DNA from: Actinocatenispora sp963805605
GTDB lineage: Bacteria > Actinomycetota > Actinomycetes > Mycobacteriales > Micromonosporaceae
Length of the DNA stretch: 64,000 nt
Assembly (NCBI GenBank): GCA_963805605.1
Contig: CAWDUX010000002.1
Coordinates: 1,116,001 to 1,180,000 of the forward strand
Direction: 5' to 3'
Below the pieces are notes generated by a model that was given only the letters and a program-made list of their open reading frames with translations, was not told the origin of the DNA and made no database searches. The position numbers and the translations under genes were made by a program. This document shows positions 9,366-17,461 of the stretch, piece by piece (within the stretch, counting starts at the first letter, position 1; each line of letters opens with the position of its first letter).

Positions 9366-9412
9366 CGTCAAGCGTAGGTTGACGAATTCAATCCGTCAAT
9401 CTCGCCTTGACG
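9366..9412 (-). promoter_or_regulatory. Two identical inverted-repeat operators upstream of the Clp-N regulator
   Basis: CGTCAA-N7-TTGACG at 9366-9384, a 9-base spacer, then CGTCAA-N7-TTGACG again at 9394-9412. The half-sites are perfect in both copies and the centres are 28 bases apart. The first copy lies 1 base upstream of the start codon at 9364, where a bound protein would block transcription or translation. The N7 spacers differ in sequence, so only the half-sites are conserved, as expected for a dimer-binding operator. Confidence 0.6.
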
Positions 9413-9431
9413 AGATGCTGTCGCGGACTAC

Positions 9432-10712
9432 TCAGTCGACGCGGTCCAGGATCAACGGGGTCCTGGCCGTCGCCGTGCCCGAGACGGTGATCCCGGCACG
9501 AAGATCGGCCATCGCTGGTGCGATCCGGTCTGGGTCGTCCACCCGCAGCTCCGCCAGCACGTCACCGGCCCGTACCCGCTCACCAGGGCGCCGGTGCAGC
9601 AGCACCCCGGCGCCCGCCGAGACGCTGTCCTCCTTGCGGGCCCGGCCGGCGCCGGCCCGCCAGGCCGCCACCCCGACCCGATAGGCATCCACAGTGGACA
9701 CCACGCCGTCCTGTCCGGCACGCAGCAGTTCCGTCTCCGCCGCGACCGGCAGTGCGGCATCCGGGTCGCCGCCCTGCGACCGGACCATCGCCCGCCAGGA
9801 GTCCATGGCACGACCGTCGGCCAACGCGGCGGCCGGATCGGCGTCCGGCCTACCGGCCACCGCCAGCATCTCCCGGGCCAGCGCGACCGTCAGCTCCACC
9901 ACGTCGGCCGGCCCGCCACCGGCCAGTACCTCCACCGACTCGGTGACCTCGATGGCGTTGCCGACCGCCAACCCGAGTGGCACCGACATCTCGGTGAGCA
10001 GCGCGACGGTACGAACCTTGTGCGCGGCACCCAGCTCCACCATGGTCCGGGCCAGTTCCCGGGCGGTGTCCACGTCCTTCATGAACGCGCCGGAACCGAC
10101 CTTCACGTCCAGCACCAGCGCGCCGGTGCCTTCGGCGATCTTCTTGCTCATGATGGAGCTGGCGATCAGCGGGATCGACTCGACCGTGCCGGTCACATCG
10201 CGCAGCGCGTACAGCTTGCGGTCCGCCGGGGCGAGGGTGTCACTGGCCGCGCAGACCGCGGCACCCACCTCGCGCAGCTGGGTACGGAACTGCTCGTCCG
10301 ACAGCCGTACCCGCATCCCCGGGATGGCCTCCAGCTTGTCCAGGGTGCCGCCGGTGTGCCCGAGACCCCGACCGGACAGCTGCGGTACGGCCACCCCGAA
10401 GCTGGCCACCAGCGGCGCCAGCGGCAGGGTGATCTTGTCGCCCACCCCGCCGGTAGAGTGCTTGTCCACTGTGGACTTGTTGATGTCGGACAGGTCGAGC
10501 CGTTCACCCGAGGCGATCATCGCGGCGGTCCACCGGGCGATCTCGCTGCCGGTCATGCCGTTCAGCAGGATGGCCATGGCCAGCGCCGACATCTGTTCCT
10601 CGGCGACCTTCCCCAGGGTGTAGCCGTCCAGCATCCAGTCGATCTGGGCGTCGGACAGTTCCTGACCATCCCGCTTGGCCCGGATCACATCCACGGCCGC
10701 GAACTCAGCCAT
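9432..10712 (-). CDS. deoA: Thymidine phosphorylase
   Basis: 426 residues. It splits thymidine or deoxyuridine with phosphate into base and 2-deoxyribose 1-phosphate. The phosphate-binding signature KHSTGGVGDK, the GRGLGHTGGTLDKLEAIPG segment and the SKKIAEG motif are intact. The start is ATG 10712 (MAEFAAVDV), which overlaps the cdd stop by 8 bases; two upstream in-frame ATGs are possible but deeper in cdd. It completes the pyrimidine salvage part of the nucleoside operon. Confidence 0.94.
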   Translation of the reverse strand: MAEFAAVDVIRAKRDGQELSDAQIDWMLDGYTLGKVAEEQMSALAMAILLNGMTGSEIARWTAAMIASGERLDLSDINKSTVDKHSTGGVGDKITLPLAPLVASFGVAVPQLSGRGLGHTGGTLDKLEAIPGMRVRLSDEQFRTQLREVGAAVCAASDTLAPADRKLYALRDVTGTVESIPLIASSIMSKKIAEGTGALVLDVKVGSGAFMKDVDTARELARTMVELGAAHKVRTVALLTEMSVPLGLAVGNAIEVTESVEVLAGGGPADVVELTVALAREMLAVAGRPDADPAAALADGRAMDSWRAMVRSQGGDPDAALPVAAETELLRAGQDGVVSTVDAYRVGVAAWRAGAGRARKEDSVSAGAGVLLHRRPGERVRAGDVLAELRVDDPDRIAPAMADLRAGITVSGTATARTPLILDRVD

Positions 10713-11139
10713 CTGCAGCACTTCCCCGTCCATCCGGCAACACACCACGGTCCAGGTCCGCCATATCGAAGGCCCTGGGCAACAGCAACGACATCGGAAC
10801 CGGCTCCGGGTTGGCGTCCACCAGACAATCCGGACCGCCCTGCTCCCACAGCAACTGCCGGCACCGACCGCACGGCATCAGGGCCGTGCCCCGGCTGTCC
10901 ACGCAGGCCAGGGCAACCAACCGGCCGCCACCGGTGGCGTGCAACTGGGAGACCACGCCACATTCGGCGCACAACACCACGCCGTACGCGGCGTTCTCCA
11001 CGTTGCAGCCCATCACGATCCGACCGTCGGACACCAGAGCGGCGGCACCGACCGGAAAGCGCGAGTACGGCACGTACGCGCGGCGCATCACCTTCCTCGC
11101 CGCGGCACGCAGCGCCGGCCAGTCCACCGGCAGGGTCAT
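10705..11139 (-). CDS. cdd: Cytidine deaminase
   Basis: 144 residues, usual for the small tetrameric form. It deaminates cytidine or deoxycytidine to uridine. The catalytic motif is CAEC (Cys ligand and Glu acid) and the second zinc site is PCGRCRQ, giving three cysteine ligands. VGAALVSDGRIVMGCNVENA is the substrate strand. The start is ATG 11139 after a GGTGGG site. It overlaps deoA by 8 bases and follows the permease gene by about 50. Confidence 0.93.
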   Translation of the reverse strand: MTLPVDWPALRAAARKVMRRAYVPYSRFPVGAAALVSDGRIVMGCNVENAAYGVVLCAECGVVSQLHATGGGRLVALACVDSRGTALMPCGRCRQLLWEQGGPDCLVDANPEPVPMSLLLPRAFDMADLDRGVLPDGRGSAADG

Positions 11140-11192
11140 ACCCACCGGACCAGCTGGGCACCGGTGCCCATGGTGCCCCCTCGCGCCATCGC

Positions 11193-12491
11193 TCAGCTCT
11201 TCACGTACGGCTTGCCGTCGGCGGCCGGCGCACGTACCTTGCCGATCAGACCGGCCACCGCCAGGATCGTAGCGATGTACGGCGCCATCTGCAGGAACTG
11301 CGACGGGATCGGGTTGCCGATGGCGTTGAGGAAGGTCTGCAGTTCGTCGGCGAAGCCGAACAGCAGCGCACCGGCCAGCGCACCGGTCGGGCTCCACCGA
11401 CCGAAGATCAACGCGGCCAGCGCGATGAAGCCCTTGCCGCTGGTGATGTTCTTGCCGAACTGGCCGACCGAGCCGATCGTCAGAGCCGCCCCGCCGATCC
11501 CGGCGATCAACCCACCGAGCAGTACGTTGACGTAACGTACCGCCCGTACCCGGATCCCCACGGTGTCCGCCGCGACCGGGTGCTCACCGACCGCCCGGGT
11601 ACGCAACCCCCAGCGGGTCTTGGCCAGCGCGATCGTCACGACGACCACCAGCACGATGGCGATGTAGACGATCACGTTGTTCTGGAACAGGACCGGCCCG
11701 ATGATCGGGATGTCGCCCAGCAACGGAAGGTGGATCGCCGGGAAGATCGGCGGGTTGTTGAAGGCGTCGGTGTTGGGCTGCATGAACCGGTCGTACAGGA
11801 AGCCGGTGACGCCCAGCGCCAGTACGTTGAGCACCACGCCGAGGACCACCTGGTCGACCAGGTAGCGGATGGCGAGCACGGCGAGGATGGCCGCGATCAC
11901 CAGGCCGCCCAGCGACGCCGCGATCAGTCCGACCCAGGCGCTGGCCGCGATCGTGCCGAACAGCGCCCCGCAGAACGCGCCCATCAGCAACTGGCCCTCG
12001 ATGGCCACGTTGATCACGCCGGACCGCTCACCCAGCACACCGGAGAGCGAACCGAGAATCAGCGGTACCGCGAGGAACAGCGTCTGCTGCGCCACCCCGA
12101 CCAGCGGCATGAAGGTACCCGCCACCGACCAGCACAGGAACGACAGCAGGAACGCCACGATCGCCACCCCGGTCGTCGCCCCGAAATGGCCGTGGAACAG
12201 CCCGGCCAGCAGCGCGATCCCGACCAGCGCGCAGACCAGGCCGAAGGCGATCGCGAACGGCTGCGCTGGCAGATCGATGCCCCCGCTGCTGGAGCGGACC
12301 GAGAGGGTGAAGCGGGCCGTCTCGCCCGGCTTGGTGAAGATCCCGAAGGCGACCGCCGCGAACGCGCCGATCAGCAGATAGACCAGGCCCGCCTTGCGGG
12401 ACCGGACCCAGAACCCGTGTACCGCGGTGGACTCCGCGACCGGATCGGCGGACAGCACCGCCTGTGCTGGCCCAACCATCAGCCGTTCCAC
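11193..12491 (-). CDS. Nucleoside ABC transporter permease (second subunit)
   Basis: 432 residues with about ten hydrophobic helices of the branched-chain/BMP permease family. Characteristic parts are GVINVAIEGQLLMGAFCG, typical of this family, and TRWGLRTRAVGEHPVAADTVGI, the cytoplasmic loop contacting the ATPase. Residues 1-80 are an extra N-terminal segment with one span. It overlaps the preceding permease by 13 bases, which indicates translational coupling. Confidence 0.88.
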   Translation of the reverse strand: MERLMVGPAQAVLSADPVAESTAVHGFWVRSRKAGLVYLLIGAFAAVAFGIFTKPGETARFTLSVRSSSGGIDLPAQPFAIAFGLVCALVGIALLAGLFHGHFGATTGVAIVAFLLSFLCWSVAGTFMPLVGVAQQTLFLAVPLILGSLSGVLGERSGVINVAIEGQLLMGAFCGALFGTIAASAWVGLIAASLGGLVIAAILAVLAIRYLVDQVVLGVVLNVLALGVTGFLYDRFMQPNTDAFNNPPIFPAIHLPLLGDIPIIGPVLFQNNVIVYIAIVLVVVVTIALAKTRWGLRTRAVGEHPVAADTVGIRVRAVRYVNVLLGGLIAGIGGAALTIGSVGQFGKNITSGKGFIALAALIFGRWSPTGALAGALLFGFADELQTFLNAIGNPIPSQFLQMAPYIATILAVAGLIGKVRAPAADGKPYVKS

Positions 12492-13753
12492 CCCTTCGCC
12501 AGGTTCTGGCCGAGCGCCCCGGCCCCTTTCGCCCGCAGCCGGAAGATCGCCGTCACCAGTGCCGGCGCCGCCACGAACACCACGATCACCGACTGGATGA
12601 TCGTCGCCACCTCGATCGGTACGTTCGCGTCGACCTGCATCTGCGAGGCACCCGCCTGCAGCGCGCCGAACAGCAGCCCGGCCAGTACGGTGCCGAGCGG
12701 CTTGGCCCGACCCAGCAGCGCCACCGTGATCCCGTCGAAGCCGATGTTGCCGACCACCGCCGGGGTGATGGAATGCGGCGTGGTGCCGAGTACCACGCTG
12801 GCCCCGCCGAGCCCGGCCAGCGCACCCGCGATCAGCATCACCAGCAGGTAGCTGCGGGTCAGGCTGATACCGGCGGTGCGGGCGGCGTTCGGGTTGGATC
12901 CGACCGCGCGGAACTCGAAGCCGAGGGTGGAGCGGCTCAACAACCAGCCGACCCCTATCGCCGCGGCGACCACCAGGATGATCGCCAGGTTGGCCCGCAG
13001 CCCGGATCCGAAGATCTGCGGAAGGAAGGCGTGCTCGACCACCGGCTTGCTGATCGGGTCGTTGCGGCCCGGCTGCTGCAGCCCATGCCGGGTGACCAGC
13101 CAGGTCACGAAGCTCGGTGCGGCGATGTAGTTGAGCATGATCGTGGTGATCACCTCATGCGCACCGAACTGCGCCTTCAACCAACCGGCGATCAATCCCC
13201 ACAGGCCGCCGCCGACCAGGCCGCCGAGGACCGCGGCGATCACCCCGACCACCGGCGGCCACGGCAGCGCGAACCCGACCACGCCGGCGCCGACCGCGCC
13301 CATCATGGCCTGGCCCTGCGCGCCGATGTTGAACATGCCGGCCCGGAACGCCAGCGCCACCGCGAGGCCGGTGCCGATCAGCGGTGCGGCGTTAGTGAGC
13401 GTCTCGGAGATCGGCTGCAGTACCGAACTCCAGTTCGTCATCCCCCACCACGCCTCGTTGGCCGTGGACGGGTCGACGATCGCGCCCTTGAACAGCGCGA
13501 CGTACGCGGTACTGACCGCGTGGCCGATCGCCGTGAAGGTGTCACCGGGGCGGGCGAAGAAGTAGTCCAGCGAGTCCAGTACGGCCTGGTCGGACAGCGC
13601 GATGACCACGGCGCCGACCAGCAGGGCGAGCACCACCGCCAGGAACGTGACGGTGAACGAGTTGGCGCTGGTCAACGCGTCGACGAGCACGCCGACGCGG
13701 CTGCGGCCACTCGCCGGGGTCTTCTTCGGGGGCCGTGGCTTGTCGCTACTCAT
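12479..13753 (-). CDS. Nucleoside ABC transporter permease (first subunit)
   Basis: 424 residues, about nine membrane helices. FRAGMFNIGAQGQAMMGAVGAG and STLGFEFRAVGSNPNAARTAGI mark the same permease family as its downstream partner; together they should form the membrane heterodimer. The N-terminus (MSSDKPRPPKKTPASG) is cytoplasmic. It overlaps the ATPase gene upstream by 8 bases and the second permease downstream by 13. Confidence 0.88.
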   Translation of the reverse strand: MSSDKPRPPKKTPASGRSRVGVLVDALTSANSFTVTFLAVVLALLVGAVVIALSDQAVLDSLDYFFARPGDTFTAIGHAVSTAYVALFKGAIVDPSTANEAWWGMTNWSSVLQPISETLTNAAPLIGTGLAVALAFRAGMFNIGAQGQAMMGAVGAGVVGFALPWPPVVGVIAAVLGGLVGGGLWGLIAGWLKAQFGAHEVITTIMLNYIAAPSFVTWLVTRHGLQQPGRNDPISKPVVEHAFLPQIFGSGLRANLAIILVVAAAIGVGWLLSRSTLGFEFRAVGSNPNAARTAGISLTRSYLLVMLIAGALAGLGGASVVLGTTPHSITPAVVGNIGFDGITVALLGRAKPLGTVLAGLLFGALQAGASQMQVDANVPIEVATIIQSVIVVFVAAPALVTAIFRLRAKGAGALGQNLAKGWNG

Positions 13754-15347
13754 CCTCGTCCTCCCCGGCCGGGGCGTCGGACGCGTCGTCCGACTGCCCG
13801 CCGGTGACGCCCGCCATCAGCAGGCCGATCTGTTCACGGGGGGTGTCCGGCGGTACCACCGCCAGGACCTTGCCGCGGTACATCACCGCGATCCGGTCCG
13901 CCAACGCCAGGACCTCGTCCAGTTCGCTGGAGACCAGCAGCACGCCGGAACCGCGGTCGCGTTCCGCGACGATCCGCCCGTGCAGGAACTCCGTCGACCC
14001 GACGTCGACGCCCCGGGTCGGCTGCGCGGCGATCAGCAGCTCCAGCGGCCGGGACATCTCCCGGGCCACCACGACCTTCTGCTGGTTCCCGCCGGACAGC
14101 GTGCCGGCCGGGGTCTGGTACGAGGAGGTACGTACGTCGAACTCGGCGATCCGCTCCTGTGCGGAGTCCCGGATCGCGCCGGGCCGCAGGGACAGTCCCG
14201 AGGCGAACGGTTGCCGGTGGTAGATGTCGAGTACGAGGTTCTCCGCGACCGAGAAGTCGCCGACCAGTCCGTCGTGACCGCGGTCGGCCGGTACGTAGCC
14301 GACCCCGGCCCGCAGAACGTCACGGGTACTGGTGACCAGGTGCTCGGATGCGGCCAGGATGCGGCGGCCGTCTATCGAGATGCGTCCACCGATCGCGGGC
14401 CGCAGAGCCATGATCGCCTCGACCAGTTCGGTCTGGCCGTTGCCCTCGACCCCGGCCACACCGAGGATCTCGCCGCGGTGCACGTCCAGGTCCACCCCGT
14501 CGACGACGCGCTGACCGCGCTCGTCGACGACGACCAGCCCTTCGACGGACAGTACCGCGTCGCCCGGTTCGGCCGGTTCCTTGTCCACGGTCAGCTTCAC
14601 GCTGCGGCCCACCATCAGCGCGGCGAGCTCATCCTCCGAAGTGGACGGTTCAGCGGTGCCGACGATCTTTCCCCGACGCACGACCGTGATCCGGTCCGCG
14701 ATCGCCTTGACCTCTTTGAGTTTGTGCGTGATGAACACGATCGACTTGCCGGCGGCCTTCAGCGAGCGCATCACCTCCAGCAGGTCGTCGATCTCCTGTG
14801 GGGTGAGTACCGCGGTCGGCTCGTCCAGGATCAGCAGGTCCACCTCGCGTACCAGCGCCTTGATGATCTCCACCCGCTGCTGGATTCCGACCGGTAGGTC
14901 GCCGACCATGGCGTCCGGGTCGACGTGCAGCCGGTAGCGCTCGGAGACCTCGGTGACGTCCCGGCGGGCCTTTCGTCGGTCCAGGAAGGCCAACGCCCGG
15001 GTGTGTTCGGCGCCGAGCATCACGTTCTCGGCGACGGTGAAGACCGGCACCAGCATGAAGTGCTGGTGCACCATGCCGATACCGGCGTTGATGGCATCGC
15101 GGGGCGAGTTGAAGTGGTGACTCACGCCGTCCACCACGATCTCGCCGGAGTCCGGGGACAGCAGGCCGTACAGGACGTTCATCAGGGTCGACTTGCCCGC
15201 GCCGTTCTCGCCGAGCAGCGCGTGGATCTCCCCCGGCTCCACCGTCAGGTCGATGTGGTCGTTGGCGACCAGATCACCGAACCGCTTGGTGACGCCGCGC
15301 AGTTCGAGTTTCAGCGTCCCGCCCCTTCTCATGGACGACGAGGCCAC
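13746..15347 (-). CDS. Nucleoside ABC transporter ATP-binding protein, double NBD
   Basis: 533 residues with two ABC cassettes. NBD1 (about 12-245) has Walker A GENGAGKST and Walker B LLILDEPT. NBD2 (about 270-515) has the degenerate Walker A GVEGNGQTE and signature LSGGNQQK typical of ribose and nucleoside importers. The tail is acidic (ASDAPAGEDEDE). The GTG at 15347 follows GGAGG closely; an ATG at 15332 is an alternative. It powers uptake of nucleosides delivered by the lipoprotein at 15432. Confidence 0.9.
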   Translation of the reverse strand: MASSSMRRGGTLKLELRGVTKRFGDLVANDHIDLTVEPGEIHALLGENGAGKSTLMNVLYGLLSPDSGEIVVDGVSHHFNSPRDAINAGIGMVHQHFMLVPVFTVAENVMLGAEHTRALAFLDRRKARRDVTEVSERYRLHVDPDAMVGDLPVGIQQRVEIIKALVREVDLLILDEPTAVLTPQEIDDLLEVMRSLKAAGKSIVFITHKLKEVKAIADRITVVRRGKIVGTAEPSTSEDELAALMVGRSVKLTVDKEPAEPGDAVLSVEGLVVVDERGQRVVDGVDLDVHRGEILGVAGVEGNGQTELVEAIMALRPAIGGRISIDGRRILAASEHLVTSTRDVLRAGVGYVPADRGHDGLVGDFSVAENLVLDIYHRQPFASGLSLRPGAIRDSAQERIAEFDVRTSSYQTPAGTLSGGNQQKVVVAREMSRPLELLIAAQPTRGVDVGSTEFLHGRIVAERDRGSGVLLVSSELDEVLALADRIAVMYRGKVLAVVPPDTPREQIGLLMAGVTGGQSDDASDAPAGEDEDE

Positions 15348-15372
15348 AGCCTCCGGTAGTACCCCGCTGAGG

Positions 15373-15412
15373 CCGTCGGCGGGTACCCGTTGACCCGGGC
15401 ACCCGCCGACGG
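15373..15412 (-). terminator. Intercistronic hairpin between the BMP lipoprotein and ATPase genes
   Basis: A perfect 12-bp stem (CCGTCGGCGGGT at 15373-15384 with its complement at 15401-15412) with no following T-run. It lies between the stop of the binding-protein gene and the start of the ATPase gene. Such hairpins often protect the binding-protein mRNA or attenuate read-through so that the binding protein is made in excess. Confidence 0.6.
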
Positions 15413-15431
15413 AGGTGATGATCGTACGTTG

Positions 15432-16514
15432 TTACTTGGGCTGTGCCTTGGACTTGATGGTGATCTTGCCGCTGGTGATGTCGGTGCCGACCTGGGCGAC
15501 CTGCTTCTTCAGGTCGGCCGGGACCTTGGAGTCCCACTGGTGGTACGGCGCGAGTCCGACACCGGAGTTCTTCAGTTCACCGAGGTACGAACCGGTCAGC
15601 GCCTGGCCCTTCTGCCCGGCAACGACGGCCTTCTGTACCGCGCCGGCGATGCCCTTGGTGACGCTGGTCAGGAAGGTCTTGCAGTAGTTCGCCGCGCTGA
15701 TGCAACCGTCGAAGTCCACGAAGATGGTGGACTGCTTGCCGTTGGAGGCAGCGGTCGTGGACGCGGTGCCCTGGCCGGTGCCACCGGCGACCGGAAGAAC
15801 GATGTCGGCACCCTGCGAGATGAAGGTCTCGGTGATCGACTTGCCCTTGTTCTGGTCGGTGAAGCTGTTGGCGAAGACGCCCTTCTGGGTCTTCTCGTTC
15901 CAGCCCAGCAGCTTGACGTTCTTGTGCTGCTGCTGGTTGTAGTAGTCGACGCCCTCGGCGAAGCCGTCCTCGTAGATCGTCACCGGCGGGATGTTGATAC
16001 CGCCGTAGGTGGCGACCTTGCCGGACTTGCTCATCCCGGCGGCCAGGTAGCCGGCCTGGAAGGAGGGCTGTGCGGTGTTGAACTGCATCGAGTAGACGTT
16101 CGGCAGCGCGACGTTGGCGTCGATGATGGCGAACTTCTGCTTCGGGTTGGCCTTGGCCACCTTGGTGACCGCGTCGGACATCAGACCGCCGACGCCGATC
16201 ACCAGGTCGCACTTGGCCTGGACGAACTTGTTCAGGTTCGGCTCGTAGTCCTGCTCGCTGGACGAGCTGATGTTCTGGATCGCCACGTTGCTGTCGTTCT
16301 TCTTGGCGTCCTGCATGCCCTGCCAGGCCGAGGCGTTGAACGAATGGTCGTCGATACCACCGGTATCGGTGACCATGCACGCCTTGTACTGGCCGCCACT
16401 GCCGCCACTGCTGGAACTCTTCGCTGGAGGCTTGCCACAACCCGCGGCGAGGGCGAGCGAGAGCCCTCCGAGCGCGAGCACCGTGACCAGCCGTACCCCA
16501 CGCACCCGGCGCAA
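15432..16514 (-). CDS. BMP family nucleoside-binding lipoprotein
   Basis: 360 residues. A lipoprotein signal peptide (VTVLALGGLSLALAAGC) ends in a cysteine lipobox, placing it on the outer face of the membrane. The mature part has BMP features: CMVTDTGGIDDHSFNASAW, the ligand-binding DVVLPVAGGTGQG-like strand and FVDFDGC. The TTG start at 16514 has AAAGGAG 6 bases upstream. It is the first gene of the nucleoside import and salvage operon. Confidence 0.9.
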   Translation of the reverse strand: MRRVRGVRLVTVLALGGLSLALAAGCGKPPAKSSSSGGSGGQYKACMVTDTGGIDDHSFNASAWQGMQDAKKNDSNVAIQNISSSSEQDYEPNLNKFVQAKCDLVIGVGGLMSDAVTKVAKANPKQKFAIIDANVALPNVYSMQFNTAQPSFQAGYLAAGMSKSGKVATYGGINIPPVTIYEDGFAEGVDYYNQQQHKNVKLLGWNEKTQKGVFANSFTDQNKGKSITETFISQGADIVLPVAGGTGQGTASTTAASNGKQSTIFVDFDGCISAANYCKTFLTSVTKGIAGAVQKAVVAGQKGQALTGSYLGELKNSGVGLAPYHQWDSKVPADLKKQVAQVGTDITSGKITIKSKAQPK

Positions 16515-16678
16515 GACGGTCTCCTTTCACCAGTCACCGCGCCGTCGCGGCGACCTCACCGGTGCGTCATCGTAGCGGCCGCTACCCGGGAGTACGGGGG
16601 TTGGTCAGCACCCCGGTACCGAGCCGTGACCTGCCTGGATGTCGCGCCCGAAGACCGTTACCAACAGATGTGTTATAG

Positions 16679-16915
16679 CTACTTACGGTGACGCGCGGCG
16701 GCCGTCCAGCCGCGGATCCCGAGCACCCCGATGGCCGTACCGAACAGCACCGAGGCCACCACGATCAGCGCGTGCACCCAGAGGAACGCGGTGGGTGCGC
16801 CGTCCTGCCAGGACCGGTCGTCCTGCCAGACGGCCAGGGCGAACCGGGGCCAGATCAACCAGGACCAGACACCGAACAGGATCAGGCACCCCGAGGCGAA
16901 CCGCGACAGTCTCAC
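16679..16915 (-). CDS. SCO4848 family small membrane protein
   Basis: 78 residues from the GTG at 16915 (VRLSRFASG). Two hydrophobic helices (CLILFGVWSWLIWPRF and LIVVASVLFGTAIGVLGIRG) flank a polar loop with QDDRSWQDGAPTAF. Pattern and length match a conserved actinobacterial membrane family known to me as the SCO4848 type. The function is unknown. In other actinomycetes it also lies near trpS and yihY, as here. Confidence 0.75.
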   Translation of the reverse strand: MRLSRFASGCLILFGVWSWLIWPRFALAVWQDDRSWQDGAPTAFLWVHALIVVASVLFGTAIGVLGIRGWTAAARHRK

Positions 16916-17120
16916 ACTGCCCAGTATGCGGACCTGCGCAGTCGCCACCGGGCCGGGCTGTCGTGCAGCCGTCCCCGGAACACGACGACCACAGCCCGCG
17001 AACCTCCCGTACGGTCCACACGGCACACCCCGCCAAGGGGGTACGAATGCGTAGCCAACTGCTTCTGACCTGCGGGCTTCCCACGTGATCTACTGCGCCA
17101 CAGCACTGTGCGGAAAACCC

Positions 17121-17150
17121 TTGGCAGCAGACCGGATCCAGGCGTAGCGT
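17121..17150 (+). promoter_or_regulatory. Sigma-A-like promoter facing the 17.2 kb region
   Basis: TTGGCA at 17121-17126 and TAGCGT at 17145-17150 are separated by 18 bases, close to the actinobacterial housekeeping consensus. The predicted transcript starts near 17157 and would cover the tiny reading frame at 17184 and end at the terminator at 17398-17431. Confidence 0.45.
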
Positions 17151-17183
17151 TCGGGCCACGTGGGAAAGGAGGTGGTCCGATAA

Positions 17184-17222
17184 ATGTGTGGTAAACGGAC
17201 TCGCGAGGTGGTTGTCCGCTAG
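17184..17222 (+). CDS. Candidate 12-residue leader peptide or start of a small RNA
   Basis: An ATG sits about 9 bases after an exceptionally strong ribosome site (AAAGGAGGTGG). It encodes MCGKRTREVVVR and a stop. The coding bases include an inverted repeat (CGGAC with GTCCG). No gene on this strand follows before the terminator at 17398. A peptide this short cannot be assigned by homology. It could be a translated leader, a toxin-like micropeptide or an accident inside a regulatory RNA. Confidence 0.4.
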   Translation: MCGKRTREVVVR

Positions 17223-17397
17223 CCGCCGAAGTCGGACGACTGGTTTTGCCGACTACTGGCAGCCTTCGGCTCTCCTGATGGGGAGTTGGTGACGGGCGGC
17301 CGGCGAATCCCAGGCAACCATCCGGCTCATGAATTCCGGGACTTGTCCACTCGGGCCTTCCTTCCGGAAGGAAGTGTTCGTGGGTCGTCGTACGTGC
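17223..17397 (+). other. Untranslated body of the candidate transcript, with an 18-bp palindrome
   Basis: No convincing gene. The stretch contains a perfect palindrome at 17357-17374 (CTTCCTTCC joined to GGAAGGAAG), several short stems, and leads straight into the terminator. A cysteine-rich frame from 17329 exists but runs into the antisense of yihY, and I do not accept it as a gene. Confidence 0.4.
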
Positions 17398-17431
17398 AAA
17401 GGCCGGTGCCGCAGCTGCGGCGCCGGCCTTT
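17398..17431 (+). terminator. Strong intrinsic terminator
   Basis: A GC-rich hairpin whose outer arms are AAAGGCCGG and CCGGCCTTT, with an inner palindrome GCCGCAGCTGCGGC. The A/T ends make it bidirectional, serving both the rightward transcript and yihY, whose stop is at 17462 on the minus strand. Confidence 0.8.
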
Positions 17432-17461
17432 GTCGTTGCCGCAGCGGGACGCGGCCGTCAT

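Noticed and set aside
9594..12851. 1085-codon open frame on the plus strand
   Set aside because: It is antisense to deoA, cdd and a permease, all with clear motifs. Its translation is Arg/Gly/His-rich, the usual mirror of high-GC genes.
12464..13807. 447-codon plus-strand frame
   Set aside because: Antisense to the ABC permease genes; the minus-strand frames carry the family motifs.
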